Shown: positions 34,101 to 44,889 of the stretch, in pieces | How positions within the stretch are numbered: the first letter of the stretch is position 1 | Layout: each line of letters begins with the position of its first letter | Source of the DNA: Nymphaea colorata | Taxonomy: Eukaryota; Streptophyta; Magnoliopsida; Nymphaeales; Nymphaeaceae | DNA: 64,000 nt | Assembly (NCBI RefSeq): GCF_008831285.2 | Contig: NC_045142.1 | Coordinates: 22,443,300-22,507,299 of the forward strand | Direction of reading: 5' to 3' | Notes under the pieces: generated by a model | Databases searched by the model: none | The model's input: only the letters and a program-made list of their open reading frames with translations | Told to the model about the DNA's origin: nothing | Position numbers and translations under genes: made by a program

Positions 34101-34975
34101 CCAAACTCTTAACTCAACCAGTTATGCTACTCTTCTCGGAGTAACCTGATCTCTTTGTATGACCTTATGAAAAAGAGTACATATAAGACTATTGAAGCTT
34201 ACAACTTTCTGGAGGTAAAGTCTTTTGTGTAACCTGCGCTGAGACTTTTAAATTCTCTTAGATGGAACTTGTTAAGAATAATATTCTGCTTTTTTTTTAA
34301 AATATATATAAAAGCACCACATTCTTATTTCAAGAAACGTAACTGCATTTCAATTAACAAAAAAATTACTCTTGTAATGAATTAAATGCTGAGCAGGTAC
34401 TATATGTTCCAAATTTTAGCTACACATGCACTCGTTTAATATTCTTCAGTGATCCCAAAATCTGGTCCAAACATGTGTCAGCAACTTGAAAATATGTCAT
34501 AGTGTACTAAATCCGTCTCATACATGTGTCAGGGAATCAAGAATATGTCGCTGTGTACTAAATCCGTTCCAAACATGTGTAAGGGACTCAAAAAAATGTC
34601 GCTAGCCAGCACACTGTGCAAGCTACAACAACCATCATTGTTGATGGAAGGTTAGCATTTTTAGTTGCAAAGTTAAAAGACATTGTGAAGTTAAGCGATT
34701 TATATAACCGTCACAGAACACATTGTGTTATGGGACCGAAAATTCCATCGTCAAAGTTACAATAAGGTGTAGGCACATGCTATGGCCATTATGCTAACTT
34801 AAAGCAACTAATGTCGCAACAAACACAACTAAGACACGATGGCCATTTTCATCGGTAATCGTTTGGGCCGCGGGACTTGTGTTGTTGTAGTTTTGACCGT
34901 CGCGTTTACTTATTAGCGACAGAATTGCCAGTATTAGCGACTGTCGGGTTAAAGCCATAGTTAATGTTCATACTC
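34100..34975. mobile_element. CACTA-like or related DNA-element repeat, copy 1
   Basis: Homologous to 61.20-61.97 kb. Shared landmarks are AGGTAAAGTCTTTTGTGTAA, TTAAATTCTCTTAGATGGAA, repeated ACATGTGTCAGG blocks, and a tail rich in GCGAC/GTCGC motifs ending TTACTTATTAGCGACAGAATT. Such short GCGAC subterminal motifs are typical of CACTA-type and similar DNA transposons. No transposase. Confidence 0.5.
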
Positions 34976-35169
34976 GTGCAGACATATCTAAGTTAAGCTT
35001 TAAACTTAAACAAAGGGGAAAGCATCTTTGAAAAAAGATACATATATTTATTCAACATGAAAAAATAACACCATCAACCACATGACAATCAGGACATAAA
35101 ACATAAGCAGCGTCCAATGCTGCCAATTATAGACTAGTACAGAGAACCACGTAGATCATCACCAAAGAA

Positions 35170-35172
<3 letters not shown>

Positions 35173-35217
<45 letters not shown>
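35173..35217. repeat. (TA)n microsatellite
   Basis: Pure TA run that borders the duplicated end of the protease pseudogene; a second TA run lies at 35308-35330 between the two duplicated pieces. Confidence 0.95.
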
Positions 35218-35218
<1 letters not shown>

Positions 35219-35221
<3 letters not shown>

Positions 35222-35438
35222 ACCCCTTTAGCCCTGAGTACATTTAATTGGTGCAAAAGAAAGCAGCCCCTTCCCCAAATCATATTTCACATGCATGTTC
35301 TGCTGGAATATATATATATATATATATATACATATATGTATATGTATGTATACACCTTTAGCCCTGAGTACATTCAATTGGTGCAAAAGAAAGCAGCCCC
35401 TTCCCCAAATCATATTTCACATGCATGTTCTGCTGGAA
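35219..35438. repeat. tandem duplication of protease 3' end
   Basis: About 88 bases (35219-35307) reappear almost unchanged at 35351-35438, separated by TA-rich sequence. On the minus strand each encodes QQNMHVKYDLGKGLLSFAP plus IK/IECTQG, the C-terminus of the aspartic protease. Confidence 0.9.
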
Positions 35439-37345
35439 AACATTCCCAAAAATGGCTAAGCTAGCTGTCGCACTTCTATACATCCAAAAGATATTTGAAG
35501 GTGGCAGCTTCAAGTCTGCATTGGTGGAATGAAAGGTCATCTCCAGCAATCCTTAATATGGATCACCATTATTCTCTACATTATAACACAAATAATCTTG
35601 GTTAGGATGATAGAAGTGTTTATGGTTTGTGACATTAGTCACCGCGTTTGCCACTTGATCATACACATCTTTGGCAAGATAGTCAGCGTGGCACCCGAGT
35701 CTATCATAATTGATCCAGCATATCCCAACCATGTTGCCGTCTGTGCACCTCCAAACTATATGTTGAGTCTGTTGTTCCCCACATTTATGTAATCTAGTGT
35801 GAGTGTATAGAAAGTGCCTTGAGCTGCATTTGCTTCCATTGGCACCTGTTGAACCTCTTGGGTTCCGAAGAACTCTACCTCCTCACAGAATTTGATCTAC
35901 TCAATGACATTATTTTTCTTGCTATGGAGAGGAAGACTGTAAGCAAATTTATGGTTAATAAAGAAGCTGATGTGACTAACAAGTGAAAGAGATCCTGGCC
36001 TGAGGCCAACAAGACTAGGATGTACAAGATTTTCGAAATCAACACTATTTTCTTTATGAACGCAACCAAAGGCGATTGTCAGAAGCTTGATGCTGCCGTC
36101 AGTGCCAACCTCAAACCAAAATCTTTCGAGAGCAAGGGACCCTTCTACAACAGATCCATCCCCATATGAGGACTTGACGCTACGAAGTTGGTCGTCGTCA
36201 CAAGCGGACCAGAAGCTAGTGGTGCATCTCAGGTTATGGTATGTGGAAGACTGAAGTTGCTTTAATGTTGACTTCATTTGGTAGGTAAAGTTGTAGTAAA
36301 GAACACACAATGTCCATTTGAGGTTGCTGCCAGTATCGATGATGACCCAGTAAGATTGGACTTCTAGTGATGTACTAATGTGAAGCTGCATGAGAAACTC
36401 TCTATATATAGATGTATCAATGTCTTCTTTTAATAGCAGATGAAGGTGCTGCTTCGATAAGTCGAAACATCTGCCTACCAGCCTATTCTCTCATAGATTT
36501 AAGTATATAGGTTGTATGGTGGGATTTGAGAAGAAATAGATGGACATACGGCCAACTTTCTTTTCTAAAATTTTTGTTTTGTCATACAGGTGGAAGTTTT
36601 CCAAAACATTTCAACCACGTTTGATTGCAGGATGTGAACACTTGTCGGCAGTTTCACCTGTTTACCAGACCCCAACACATTTCACAAGTTAACCAGATAG
36701 TCCTCCTCAACTCAATTAAACATGAAAACAAAGAGAATAATCGTAGCAATTGAATCTTGAAAGGACCCTTAGATAGCTGGACACAAGTTTCAATCAATTT
36801 TTGTTACTTTTCGTAAGATAGAGTTGCCAGATCAACTCATTTCTAAACTTTTTACGACACAAGTTTCCATTTCTTTCTTACATTTCAGTCATCGAGTTCA
36901 GCCGTGACAACCCAGACGAACGTTTCTAGGATCAATTTGCTTTAATTCTAAACTTCTAAGTTACCGGGGCATTTCCTTGAAATCTGGAATTTGCCAGATA
37001 TTTCCAGATTTTTGGGGTCAGGCACTGGAATTAGTTCATCTGGTCAGGCTTCATGAGAATACACGTGGATGGTCGTGTTGTTGGTGTTGGCATATCCTGA
37101 AGCCAATTGGGAGCACAACTTGAAGCGTAAAGCTGCCCTGCTCAGTGTGTCAAACTGGAGTGGATGAAGGATCATAGAGATGAGAGAGAGGCAAGTCTTG
37201 GTGAATGAGGTCTATCGAGAAGCCTGGAGTTTTGGTTAACATTGACAGTGTTGGTGAAGATGTTGGTAGGAAAGTTTGATGGTGCAACTGGGAGAAGTTA
37301 CAGGAGGAGGATCATGAAGGAGGAGAGGAAGGTGGCTATGGTAAT
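35219..37345 (-). pseudogene. A1 aspartic protease pseudogene, most complete copy (copy B)
   Basis: Minus-strand order: signal-peptide-like head and propeptide (37345-37090; FSIDLIHQDLPLSHLYDPS then a TGA), about 700 bases of unrelated sequence, then the catalytic body from 36391 with IIDTGSNLKWTLC (first catalytic Asp at 36337), SYGDGSVVEGSLALERFWF and IAFGCVHKENS. A TAG follows at 35899, then EFFGTQEVQQVPM, a second TAG after NNRLNI, the second catalytic motif IMIDSGATLT near 35712-35692, a frameshift near 35680 and the C-terminus, which is duplicated. Both catalytic motifs survive, unlike copies 1 and C. In intact plant relatives (nepenthesin/CND41 type) the enzyme is secreted or plastid-targeted. 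At least four lesions plus an insertion make it inactive. Confidence 0.88.
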
Positions 37346-37372
37346 CGTGGATCTACAAAGAAAAACTCCTTG

Positions 37373-37382
37373 TATTTATAAA
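37373..37382 (-). promoter_or_regulatory. TATA box of protease copy B
   Basis: TTTATAAATA on the minus strand, conserved with 11892-11901 in segment A. Confidence 0.5.
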
Positions 37383-37700
37383 GGAGATCATGAGGTAGGT
37401 TGTGACTAAGGGTGTGGATTTAAATACAAATGGTGGGGAAAAGAAGCACATGGTCAAAGTGAGTAGCGTGTGGATTGTTCCACATGTAGCAGTTCTTGGT
37501 CAAGGAAAAGATGTGGTTATCACATGAAGGAGCAGAGAAAGGGAACAACATGAACCCTAGGTTAGAGTTAGGAAAATGTTCATGAACATCACTTTATCGT
37601 GGGTGGTGGAGGCTCTCACCCATCATTAGAGATGATGGATCATGAAAAGTCACCTATTGATCAAGGATTCCAGTCAGTTCTATCAGTGCGATGATTTTGG

Positions 37701-38200
37701 GTGTCGGTGGTAAAGAGCGCTCGTGTTGTGGACCAAAATGAGTGGGAGGAGGCATTTGGATTACCAGATCTTGTAGTGTGTGAAATTGAGGGGAAGCAAA
37801 TGGTCAGACCTTTCAGATGGACTGCTATTGCAATTCTGTTAGGCGGTAGCTCAAGATTTCGTCTGGATTGGGTGGAAGTTTTTCACAATTTGTATCAGGA
37901 GAAAACAATTTTCACTCCTTTCAAAATGACTCTTTTTTATCAAGGCCTCCTCAAAGGAATATTTAGAGGAAGTTATGCAACAAAAAAAAAGGCATGTTCA
38001 CGATAGGTTTTTGGCCTCTAGCAAGTAGAAGTCAGGAATGCCGCTTCGACTTCAAGCTGTCACGAGAAGCCCTCTAGCGATTCGTCTACCGAAGCTGCCT
38101 CTTTATATGTGGAACTGCAAGGTGTTAGCTGGTGTCGTTAAGGTTCTGGGTAGTTTTTTTGTAGATGCTGATGGCTTCACTTATCGGTTCAATTTGTATA
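37701..38200 (+). pseudogene. LINE ORF1 (DUF4283-type nucleic-acid-binding protein)
   Basis: Frame from 37701 has NEWEEAFGLPDLVVCEIEGK, then shifts near 37990. A second frame carries the DUF4283-like block with IRLPKLPL, WNCKVLAGVVKVLGSF and DADGFTYRFNLYT near 38040-38205. ORF1 of plant LINEs binds the element's RNA. I assign the domain from this motif alone. Confidence 0.7.
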
Positions 38201-38913
38201 CTTGATGGTGATAAAGTTTTTGAATAAATGGTGGAAGAAGAAACAAAAATTTGTTTTTGTACCTTATGTGGGGTTTCATTACATTCCACAGGAGATCATC
38301 TCACTCCTATGAGGGAGGGAAAATTGAACACTGAACCCTCAAATGGATGGACTCAGGTCATTATTGCTAATAGAAGGTGAAATCTAGGCTCTAAGCAATG
38401 CAAGCTATCTAATATTAAATGAAATCAATTTGTGCCTCTTGAAAAATATCCTATTGAAGACCTATGATCTATGGGCTGCGACTGTCAAGGGATTATCTCA
38501 TATCAAATGGTGATGGAATCATCTTCATTGAAGGTTAACCATGGTAAAACTATTGCTGAGTCCTGCCATGAGACCAATAAGAAAGCCACAGAAGTTGAGG
38601 AGGAATTTTTTCCTGGATTTGGCTGTTTGAACTCCACTAGGACTGTACTAATGGCCTGAAAACAAAAAGATAAAAGGTCTTCCTCTCCTATGAATATTAG
38701 TTTGAACAAAAAAGATCTCTCCATTCCAAAAAAGTTAACAATTTTAAGAAGAAGGGTTGTGGGACAACATTTTTTAGGGCTATATAAAGTTCTGGCCCAA
38801 AAGAAGGGAAGTTGGTGCAACATGATCCTGACATGGATATCCAAGGAGCAGAGGATTTCCATAACAAAGAGAATGTTCTCCTGTAGGAAAAGGACTTTAA
38901 GAGGAGTTGCCAA

Positions 38914-39420
38914 TTGCCTGCAAATGAAGTTTATAGTTGGAATGTTAGAGGCCTTGCTACTTTAATAATGTATAAAGATTTTGGCAATTGGGTGATATCT
39001 CATCAACTTGGGATCATTTTCATGTTTCCATATCATGTTGAATGCAGACAACTTCAAATCCTTTTGCAATCTCAACGAGGAGTTTTTTTTTTAATCTAAT
39101 ATCGATAGAATCTTAATGGCGCCATAATTGTGTAGAGTTAGAGACAGGGTGATTTTAGATTGACTAGTTGCAAATTTAATAACTTTTGGATGGATTGTTT
39201 GTTTATTCATAAAGCTTTGAATCTCAACTTTGATACAATAGGGGTGTATCTACACCCTCACTTTAGAATTCGCAAAGACCAATTGGTTATGTTAAATATC
39301 ATTATTGCCAATAAACAAATGTTAGTATTATAATGAAAGATTTTAATTCAACTTATAAGGAGTCTAAAAAATGGGCCTGCCCCTGCTAGACAAGCTTGCT
39401 TAGCATTCAATGGATTCATT
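38914..39420 (+). pseudogene. LINE endonuclease fragment
   Basis: Begins with YSWNVRGLAT (about 38932-38961), the conserved N-terminus of APE-type LINE endonucleases, followed by a short frame to 39099 and scattered homology in other frames. The catalytic His/Asp motifs further on are not recognisable. The enzyme would nick target DNA to prime reverse transcription. Confidence 0.7.
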
Positions 39421-39779
39421 CAAGATGTTGGACTAAGAGAGATTGTGGACAGAAACAGAGCTTTCACTTGAACCAATCTCTGCTCCCGACAGCACTGGTT
39501 CAAAGCTACTTAGATAGATTTTTGAGCAAGTTGAAAATTGTGGGCAGCTTTTGGTAGAACCAAGAACTTCTTTAGACCACTCAGCACTTCTCTTTTACAT
39601 GTAAATTAAATATCTTTGAAACCGCATGCAAGAGAAGATGAAGATTTAAATAGTTCCTTTTTTGAGAATGTCAGCCTAGTTGTAAGGTCATTATTACAAG
39701 AGCATGGAGAGTGGAGTGTAGAGGATGTGCAGTGCTTAAACTTCTCGCAAAACAGAATAGAGTATGACCATGCCTAAGT

Positions 39780-41270
39780 AATTGGAGTAAGTATAGAACC
39801 AAGAAAGTTGACACCAGAATTAACGTACTTCAAAAGGTTCTTATTGAAATTTATAAGAGGCATGATATTAACTCTCATAAGTGGTCCACTTCCGAAAATC
39901 ATATTAGATGTTTTCTTGTGGATGCTCTTTGAGATGAAGATAAAGAAAGTAAGAGTATCATGGCTAAAAAAAGGGGATAATAACAGCAAATGTTTTCATG
40001 CTATGTTCAAGAAAGGTAAAAAAAAGTAGACTCTTGCACATGAAGACAGATGATGGGTTGTTTTATGAGGAGGATCCAATTCTTTCAGCATGTACTTCTC
40101 ATTTTTAAAGAGTTTTTTCCCGTGACAACTCAACAAGAATGATTATGGATCAGCTTGCTGTTGGTCACTGCATATTTATAAAAGAAAACTTAACGTTGTA
40201 AAGTCCCATTTCAGATGAGGAAGTGCAATAGCTGTTATGGGTGCCAACTCCAATAGCGCACCAGGTCTGAATGGGTTTCTGAAATCGTTCCTTCAAAAAA
40301 GTCGGGACACATTAAGGACTAATATCACAGTTGCCACTAGAGATTTCTTTTTTTTAGAAAGGAAAGCTTGTTAAGAAACTAGATAGAAGTCATATAATCA
40401 TAATTCTTAAATTTGATTCAGCTGTGCACATTTCCAATTTCAGACATATTTTTCTTGATAATAGTGTACTGAAATTTATTTACAGAATCATGGTTTCAAG
40501 AATGAAGAAGGCACTAAAGTGGGTCATTTCCAACATGCAAGGTGTTTTTTTGAAAGATAGAAACATCCACCAATGTCTTGTTCTTGTGCTTGAGATGGTA
40601 TACACAATGTCTAAAGCTAGATCAACTAGCTTATGTTGAAGATAGACCTATCAAAAGCATATGACAGGGTCAATTTCACTTCTTACAAGCTGCCATCTTG
40701 CATTTAGAATTTCATCCTATTTGGACTTAAAAAGCAATAAAAGTAGTGAAAAATGATTTCTGTGCTCTTGTGATTAACGACCATCAAGGTGAATACTTTG
40801 GATCTTCTCATGGTCTGCAATAAGGTTACCTTTATCTTCATTTTTATTCCTCATTGTCATGAAAATCTTTTCACATACATTGCAAGCTACAATTCAAAGA
40901 AGAATGATTGAAGTACTGCATATTGGAAGAGGCATAGAAGGGGTTTTTTCTACAATGTATGCTGATGCCATCTTGATTTTCTTAAAAGCCTTCAAGAATG
41001 GCTTTCTTTATCTACATTTTTTCTTTCTGTTTGAACAACATGCCGGAATGATGATTAACCTTAAAAAATCAGCATTCTTCTTTTTCAATATGGGCCAAAG
41101 CAAGATTGCAAGTATTTGGAATCAGTTCGGTGAGAGCCTAGGACAGTTTCCCATTCGATATTTGGGTCTCCCACCCAAGGCAACGAATTTGAGAATGTTG
41201 GTGTTATGTGTTCTTATTCTTTTAAAATTATGGATCACCTTGCTGTTGGTCACTGCATATTTATAAAAGA
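39780..41270 (+). pseudogene. LINE reverse transcriptase
   Basis: Blocks in order: VRVSWLKKGDNNSKCFHAMF (near 39945-40010), FIYRIMVSRMKKAL and FLKDRNIHQC (40455-40570), LKIDLSKAYDRVNF with the motif A Asp (about 40640-40675), a degraded GDPLSP region with an in-frame stop (40815-40860), and YADAILIF in place of the catalytic YADD (near 40957-40983). GMMINLKKSAFFFFNMG and FPIRYLGLPP follow. Several frames are needed and one active-site Asp is replaced by Ala, so it is dead. Confidence 0.85.
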
Positions 41271-41311
41271 AAACTTAACGTTGTTAAGTCCCATTTCTTA
41301 TTCTTTTAAAA
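41211..41311 (+). repeat. 67-bp templated filler between 17-bp direct repeats
   Basis: TTCTTATTCTTTTAAAA occurs at 41211-41227 and again at 41295-41311. Between them, 41228-41294 is a near copy of 40143-40209 of the same LINE. Confidence 0.9.
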
Positions 41312-42231
41312 ATACAGAGTAAACTTAGTTTATGAAAAAGTATGCTACTTTCCTGTGCAGTAGGATATACTTGATCAAATCAGTATTAGAAGCACTTCGT
41401 ATTTACTGGAAGTTGGTGTTCAAGTGCCCTCTTGGTGTCATTAAGAAAATGGAACAGATTATGTGCAGTTTTTTATAGGAAGAGTCAGATTAAGGGGTTA
41501 AGCCTCATTTACTTGCCTGGAATGTCTTGGCTTTTCCTAAATAGGAAGGTGGGCTCGGCATTAGAAAACGTAAAGAGGTCAATGAAGCTAATCGGTTGTT
41601 TCTAGGATGTACATTATTTTTTCACCAGGGCATATGGGACTCATTATGCATGAAAAAATATTTGAGTAGGAAAAGTACTTGGTATGTGGAAATGGTTACA
41701 AATATTTCTTCTCCTGGGCGGGATCTAAATCTGTTACTTGAAATGTGATGAATGGGGAGCTTGCTAAGTTCTACGGAGGATGTTTTACTCAAGCAGATTC
41801 CATTGGATCTGCTTGGGAAGTAGAACCTTTCCTTCGAAGGTCGGTTAAGTAAATTCTAATACAGCACCACATTGAGCTAAATCTATGGCGACATGTGCAA
41901 TGCATTGGAGATTGCCCTCAACTTAGGCTCATGCAACGTGCAGATTTTCTTTGTTCTAAAGAAAATCGTAAACCTGCAAAACTCAGGAGCCAATTTGGAA
42001 CCATGTAAAATTAAAGGAAGGGTAGTTACATGGCACAGTGTGGAACGCAAAAGCATTACCTAGAGCTAACTGGTTTGTGTTTGTTTGTAGTTATTAATGT
42101 CTACCTACTGATGCCAAATTTCAACATGTAGGGTCTTCCATTGTTTCTGTGTTTAAGTTGTGTGGAGGGCTTGTGAAGATCTATCTCACTTTCTTTTCTC
42201 ATATACTAATGCTATAAACATTTAGCAATAC

Positions 42232-42811
42232 ATGTATTCATGGTTTGGAGTTGATAAATTCCATACGTCAGACCTTTTCTCTGTCTGGAACTGGTGGTGG
42301 AGGAAGAGGTTCTCATGTAAAGAATTTGGATGGTGTTGGCTTGCCTGCTTCAATATCACAATCTGGAAGCTATGGTCTTTAAAAAATCAGGTGGTGCATA
42401 AAGAGGTGGTTAAGGTAGCTGAGATTTCTAAGAGGGAAGTTTGACACTCATGTTGTGAGGTATTCTATAAACAAGAATGAGGACAATATGTAAAACAGGC
42501 GATAAATATGTAGCTGCAAACCTTAATTTTCAGCCATTTTTGGCATTGTCAGAGTAAAGATGAGTGGAGGCTGGAAGTGGCCACATTGTGTTGCAAATGT
42601 TTATAAAGTGGCTGGTTTACTATGGTTTAATGCCTCCCCAATCAGGAAAACCAGGTTGGTGGTACAAAGGTTTCTCTTCTCAAACATGATCAGAATTATG
42701 GACTTTGTTCTTGTAGAGAGGATTCCTAAAGACTGTCATGTTACTCTAATCACAAACTGTCATGCTCTTAGTGGATGTTGGACGACTAATAGATTTAAAA
42801 TATGTCACTGA
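42232..42811 (+). pseudogene. LINE C-terminal zf-RVT / RNase H-like remnant
   Basis: A frame with VWNWWWRKRF, ITIWKLWSLKNQVVHKE resembles the zinc-binding and W-rich end of plant LINE polyproteins, followed by a weak RNase H-like frame (42560-42811). Assignment rests on position and composition. Confidence 0.5.
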
Positions 42812-42839
42812 TAAACCCATAAACCATTAAAAAAAAGTG

Positions 42840-43650
42840 CCTTAAATAGGCACAATTTGATACACTGTTGCTAATACAGCTGCATGCTTTAGCGACCGTT
42901 CTTTATTTTTAGTAATAACACAAGATCTAAGAAATGACAAATTTGAATATGTGTGTGTGTGTGGATTCAAATTTGATGGATGCTAGATATTGTCGTATAG
43001 CTCAAAATAAAACATTATTTGCTAAAATATAGACACTGCAGGGGTATTAACAATGGTTTATGGTTTGTGGTAGTGTGTTTTTATAATAGTTTGTCATGAT
43101 TTCAACAACAGTTTGTGGTGCTTTCAACCATAGATTTTTAACTTTTTAATTACCTAACAACACTGGGCCTTCAAGATGCTATAATTCTACCATATAAAAA
43201 TACTAGTAATATCTTAAGTAGTTTTAATTTTTATAGGTGAAGACTAAGTAGCACCACTGTATGGCAGCTAATGATATTTTAATTAGATTACTATAAACTC
43301 ATGCACAAAATGACTTTTATCATATCTAAAGGGTGCAAAAGATTCCATGTTCGGTTTTAAGCTAGGCCTCTTTCAAATGCATCACCCAAAAATATTAATT
43401 AGCTGACAAGCAAGTTCTCAATGATGGCAAACCTCTCACACACACAAGATCAGTAGGAACTTTGTAGCAAAAGTCCTGTATATATGCTGCCAAAACACTA
43501 TGACTGACTCTAAGGGTAGGCACTGGGCCAGGCACCAGATGGACAATTGGGACCATTTGACCTACTGGCCAGATAAAAAAACTCACTGGGATAGCTGGCC
43601 TGGGTCGGGTATTGGGGGCTCGACTTGGCCCAAATACACACCTTTATACT
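42840..43650. other. non-coding AT-rich region
   Basis: No coding potential. Includes a TTAGCGACCGTTC motif near 42891 reminiscent of DNA-transposon subterminal motifs. Confidence 0.5.
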
Positions 43651-43654
43651 TTTT

Positions 43655-44240
43655 TTTTCCACATTCTTTGGCATGATGCCAGCAGTCGACACCCATACAA
43701 ACTCTTGACATAGTCCCAATGGTTTCCAAAAAATTAGAAAAAGAAAAGTGAAGAGTTTCAAATAAGGATAGATATCGGGTTCAGTACATGATAAACATGA
43801 AGTTGATGGTCAGGCCCTGGCCCAATAACTAAACAAAACAGGTTTGGACTGCCAATAACTGCCAATAAAGACTTTGGGTCAGCCCAAGCACGGCTTTGTC
43901 AAGCCTTGGTCCAGCCTAATGCTATTCCAGATCCGGTTCACCCACATTCATTTAGGTGAGAGCCAGATAAAAAAAGATGCTGGGATAGCTGGCCCACATT
44001 CTTTGCAATGATGCCAGCATTCAACTCCCATACAAACTCTTGATATATTCCCAATGGTTTCCAAAAATTAAAAAATGAAAAGTGAAGAGTTTCAAATAAG
44101 GATGGATATCAGGTTGAGTACAAGATAAACATGAAGTTGATGGTCAGGCCCTGGCCCAATAACTAAACGGAACAGTTTTGGACTGCCAATAAGGGCTTTG
44201 GGTCAGCCCAAGCACGGCATTGTCAAGCCTTGGACCTAAC
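43655..44240. repeat. ~330-bp direct tandem duplication
   Basis: 43655-43915 and 43990-44235 match with small changes, including CCAATGGTTTCCAAAAA, AGTGAAGAGTTTCAAATAAGG and AACATGAAGTTGATGGTCAGG. The spacer contains another repeated GGGATAGCTGGCC. Confidence 0.85.
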
Positions 44241-44889
44241 CCAACCCTTTGACGTCCCCAGGTTGGGTTAAACTGCAGATGCCCTCTTTGACCAACTCCA
44301 ATGATGTCATTGATCGATTCCTCAACAATGCCAAACTGCTGATGCTGGACTGTAGATGGTCCGTGTAGGCCCACAGTTTGAGAGTGAGATCAAGCTGGGA
44401 GCTACATTGTCAATATTGTGGAAATTTCTCTCAATGAAATGTAAAATCAAGTGCAAACTTAAAGGAACCCGTAAGCACATCTGCGTCTTTTAAAATGAGT
44501 GATTGGCAATGAATTGGCAAAATCATGCTTCATTCCGAATCACTTGAATAAAGATTGGCTGATTGCCTCAAGGCACATAGGGCAACTGGGCTGCAAGGCA
44601 GTTCATATCCAAGGAATTCAAGGTTTGAATCTTGTGGCTGCTGTCACATTCTGTGTTATTTCTCTTGTCTGCAAACCATGGCAAGAACAACATTCGAGTT
44701 GAACGATGTACATTACGTCCACCTTGGTGGTTTTATGAAGAAGATAGTTTCTTCTAAGTAAACATAAATAAATAAATAAATATTAGCCGATTTGTATAAC
44801 ACTTTGGATCAACCCAAGCCAAGCTCCTACAATTCAAATCGGCTGATTCCAACCAACTTTTTCAAGAGAAAAACAGACTGTGAGAGTAT
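44220..44889. repeat. dispersed repeat interrupted by the Tat element
   Basis: Matches 57770-58525 with indels (for example GTCATTGATCGATTCCTCAA, TTTGATATCC-like blocks and GGCAACTGGG). The match ends at GTGAGAGTAT (44889), exactly where the Tat LTR begins. Confidence 0.85.

Larger units (their letters stand above)
36552..40489. repeat. duplicated segment B, right part
   Basis: Collinear with 11057-14928 and highly similar, including the protease head, its TATA box and the LINE. Copy B has a block of about 70 bases near 38267-38338 missing from copy A. Left of 36552 the two copies differ entirely. Confidence 0.9.
37680..42836 (+). mobile_element. LINE (L1-type) non-LTR retrotransposon, decayed, nearly full length
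   Basis: Order on the plus strand: ORF1 with DUF4283 (37.70-38.2 kb), endonuclease (38.9-39.4 kb), RT (39.8-41.3 kb), and zinc/RNase H-like C-terminus (42.2-42.8 kb). It ends near an A8 run at 42829-42836 that may be the remains of the poly(A) tail. Every domain is broken by stops or shifts. Its 5' two-thirds is shared with segment A, so the LINE was there before that duplication. Confidence 0.85.
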
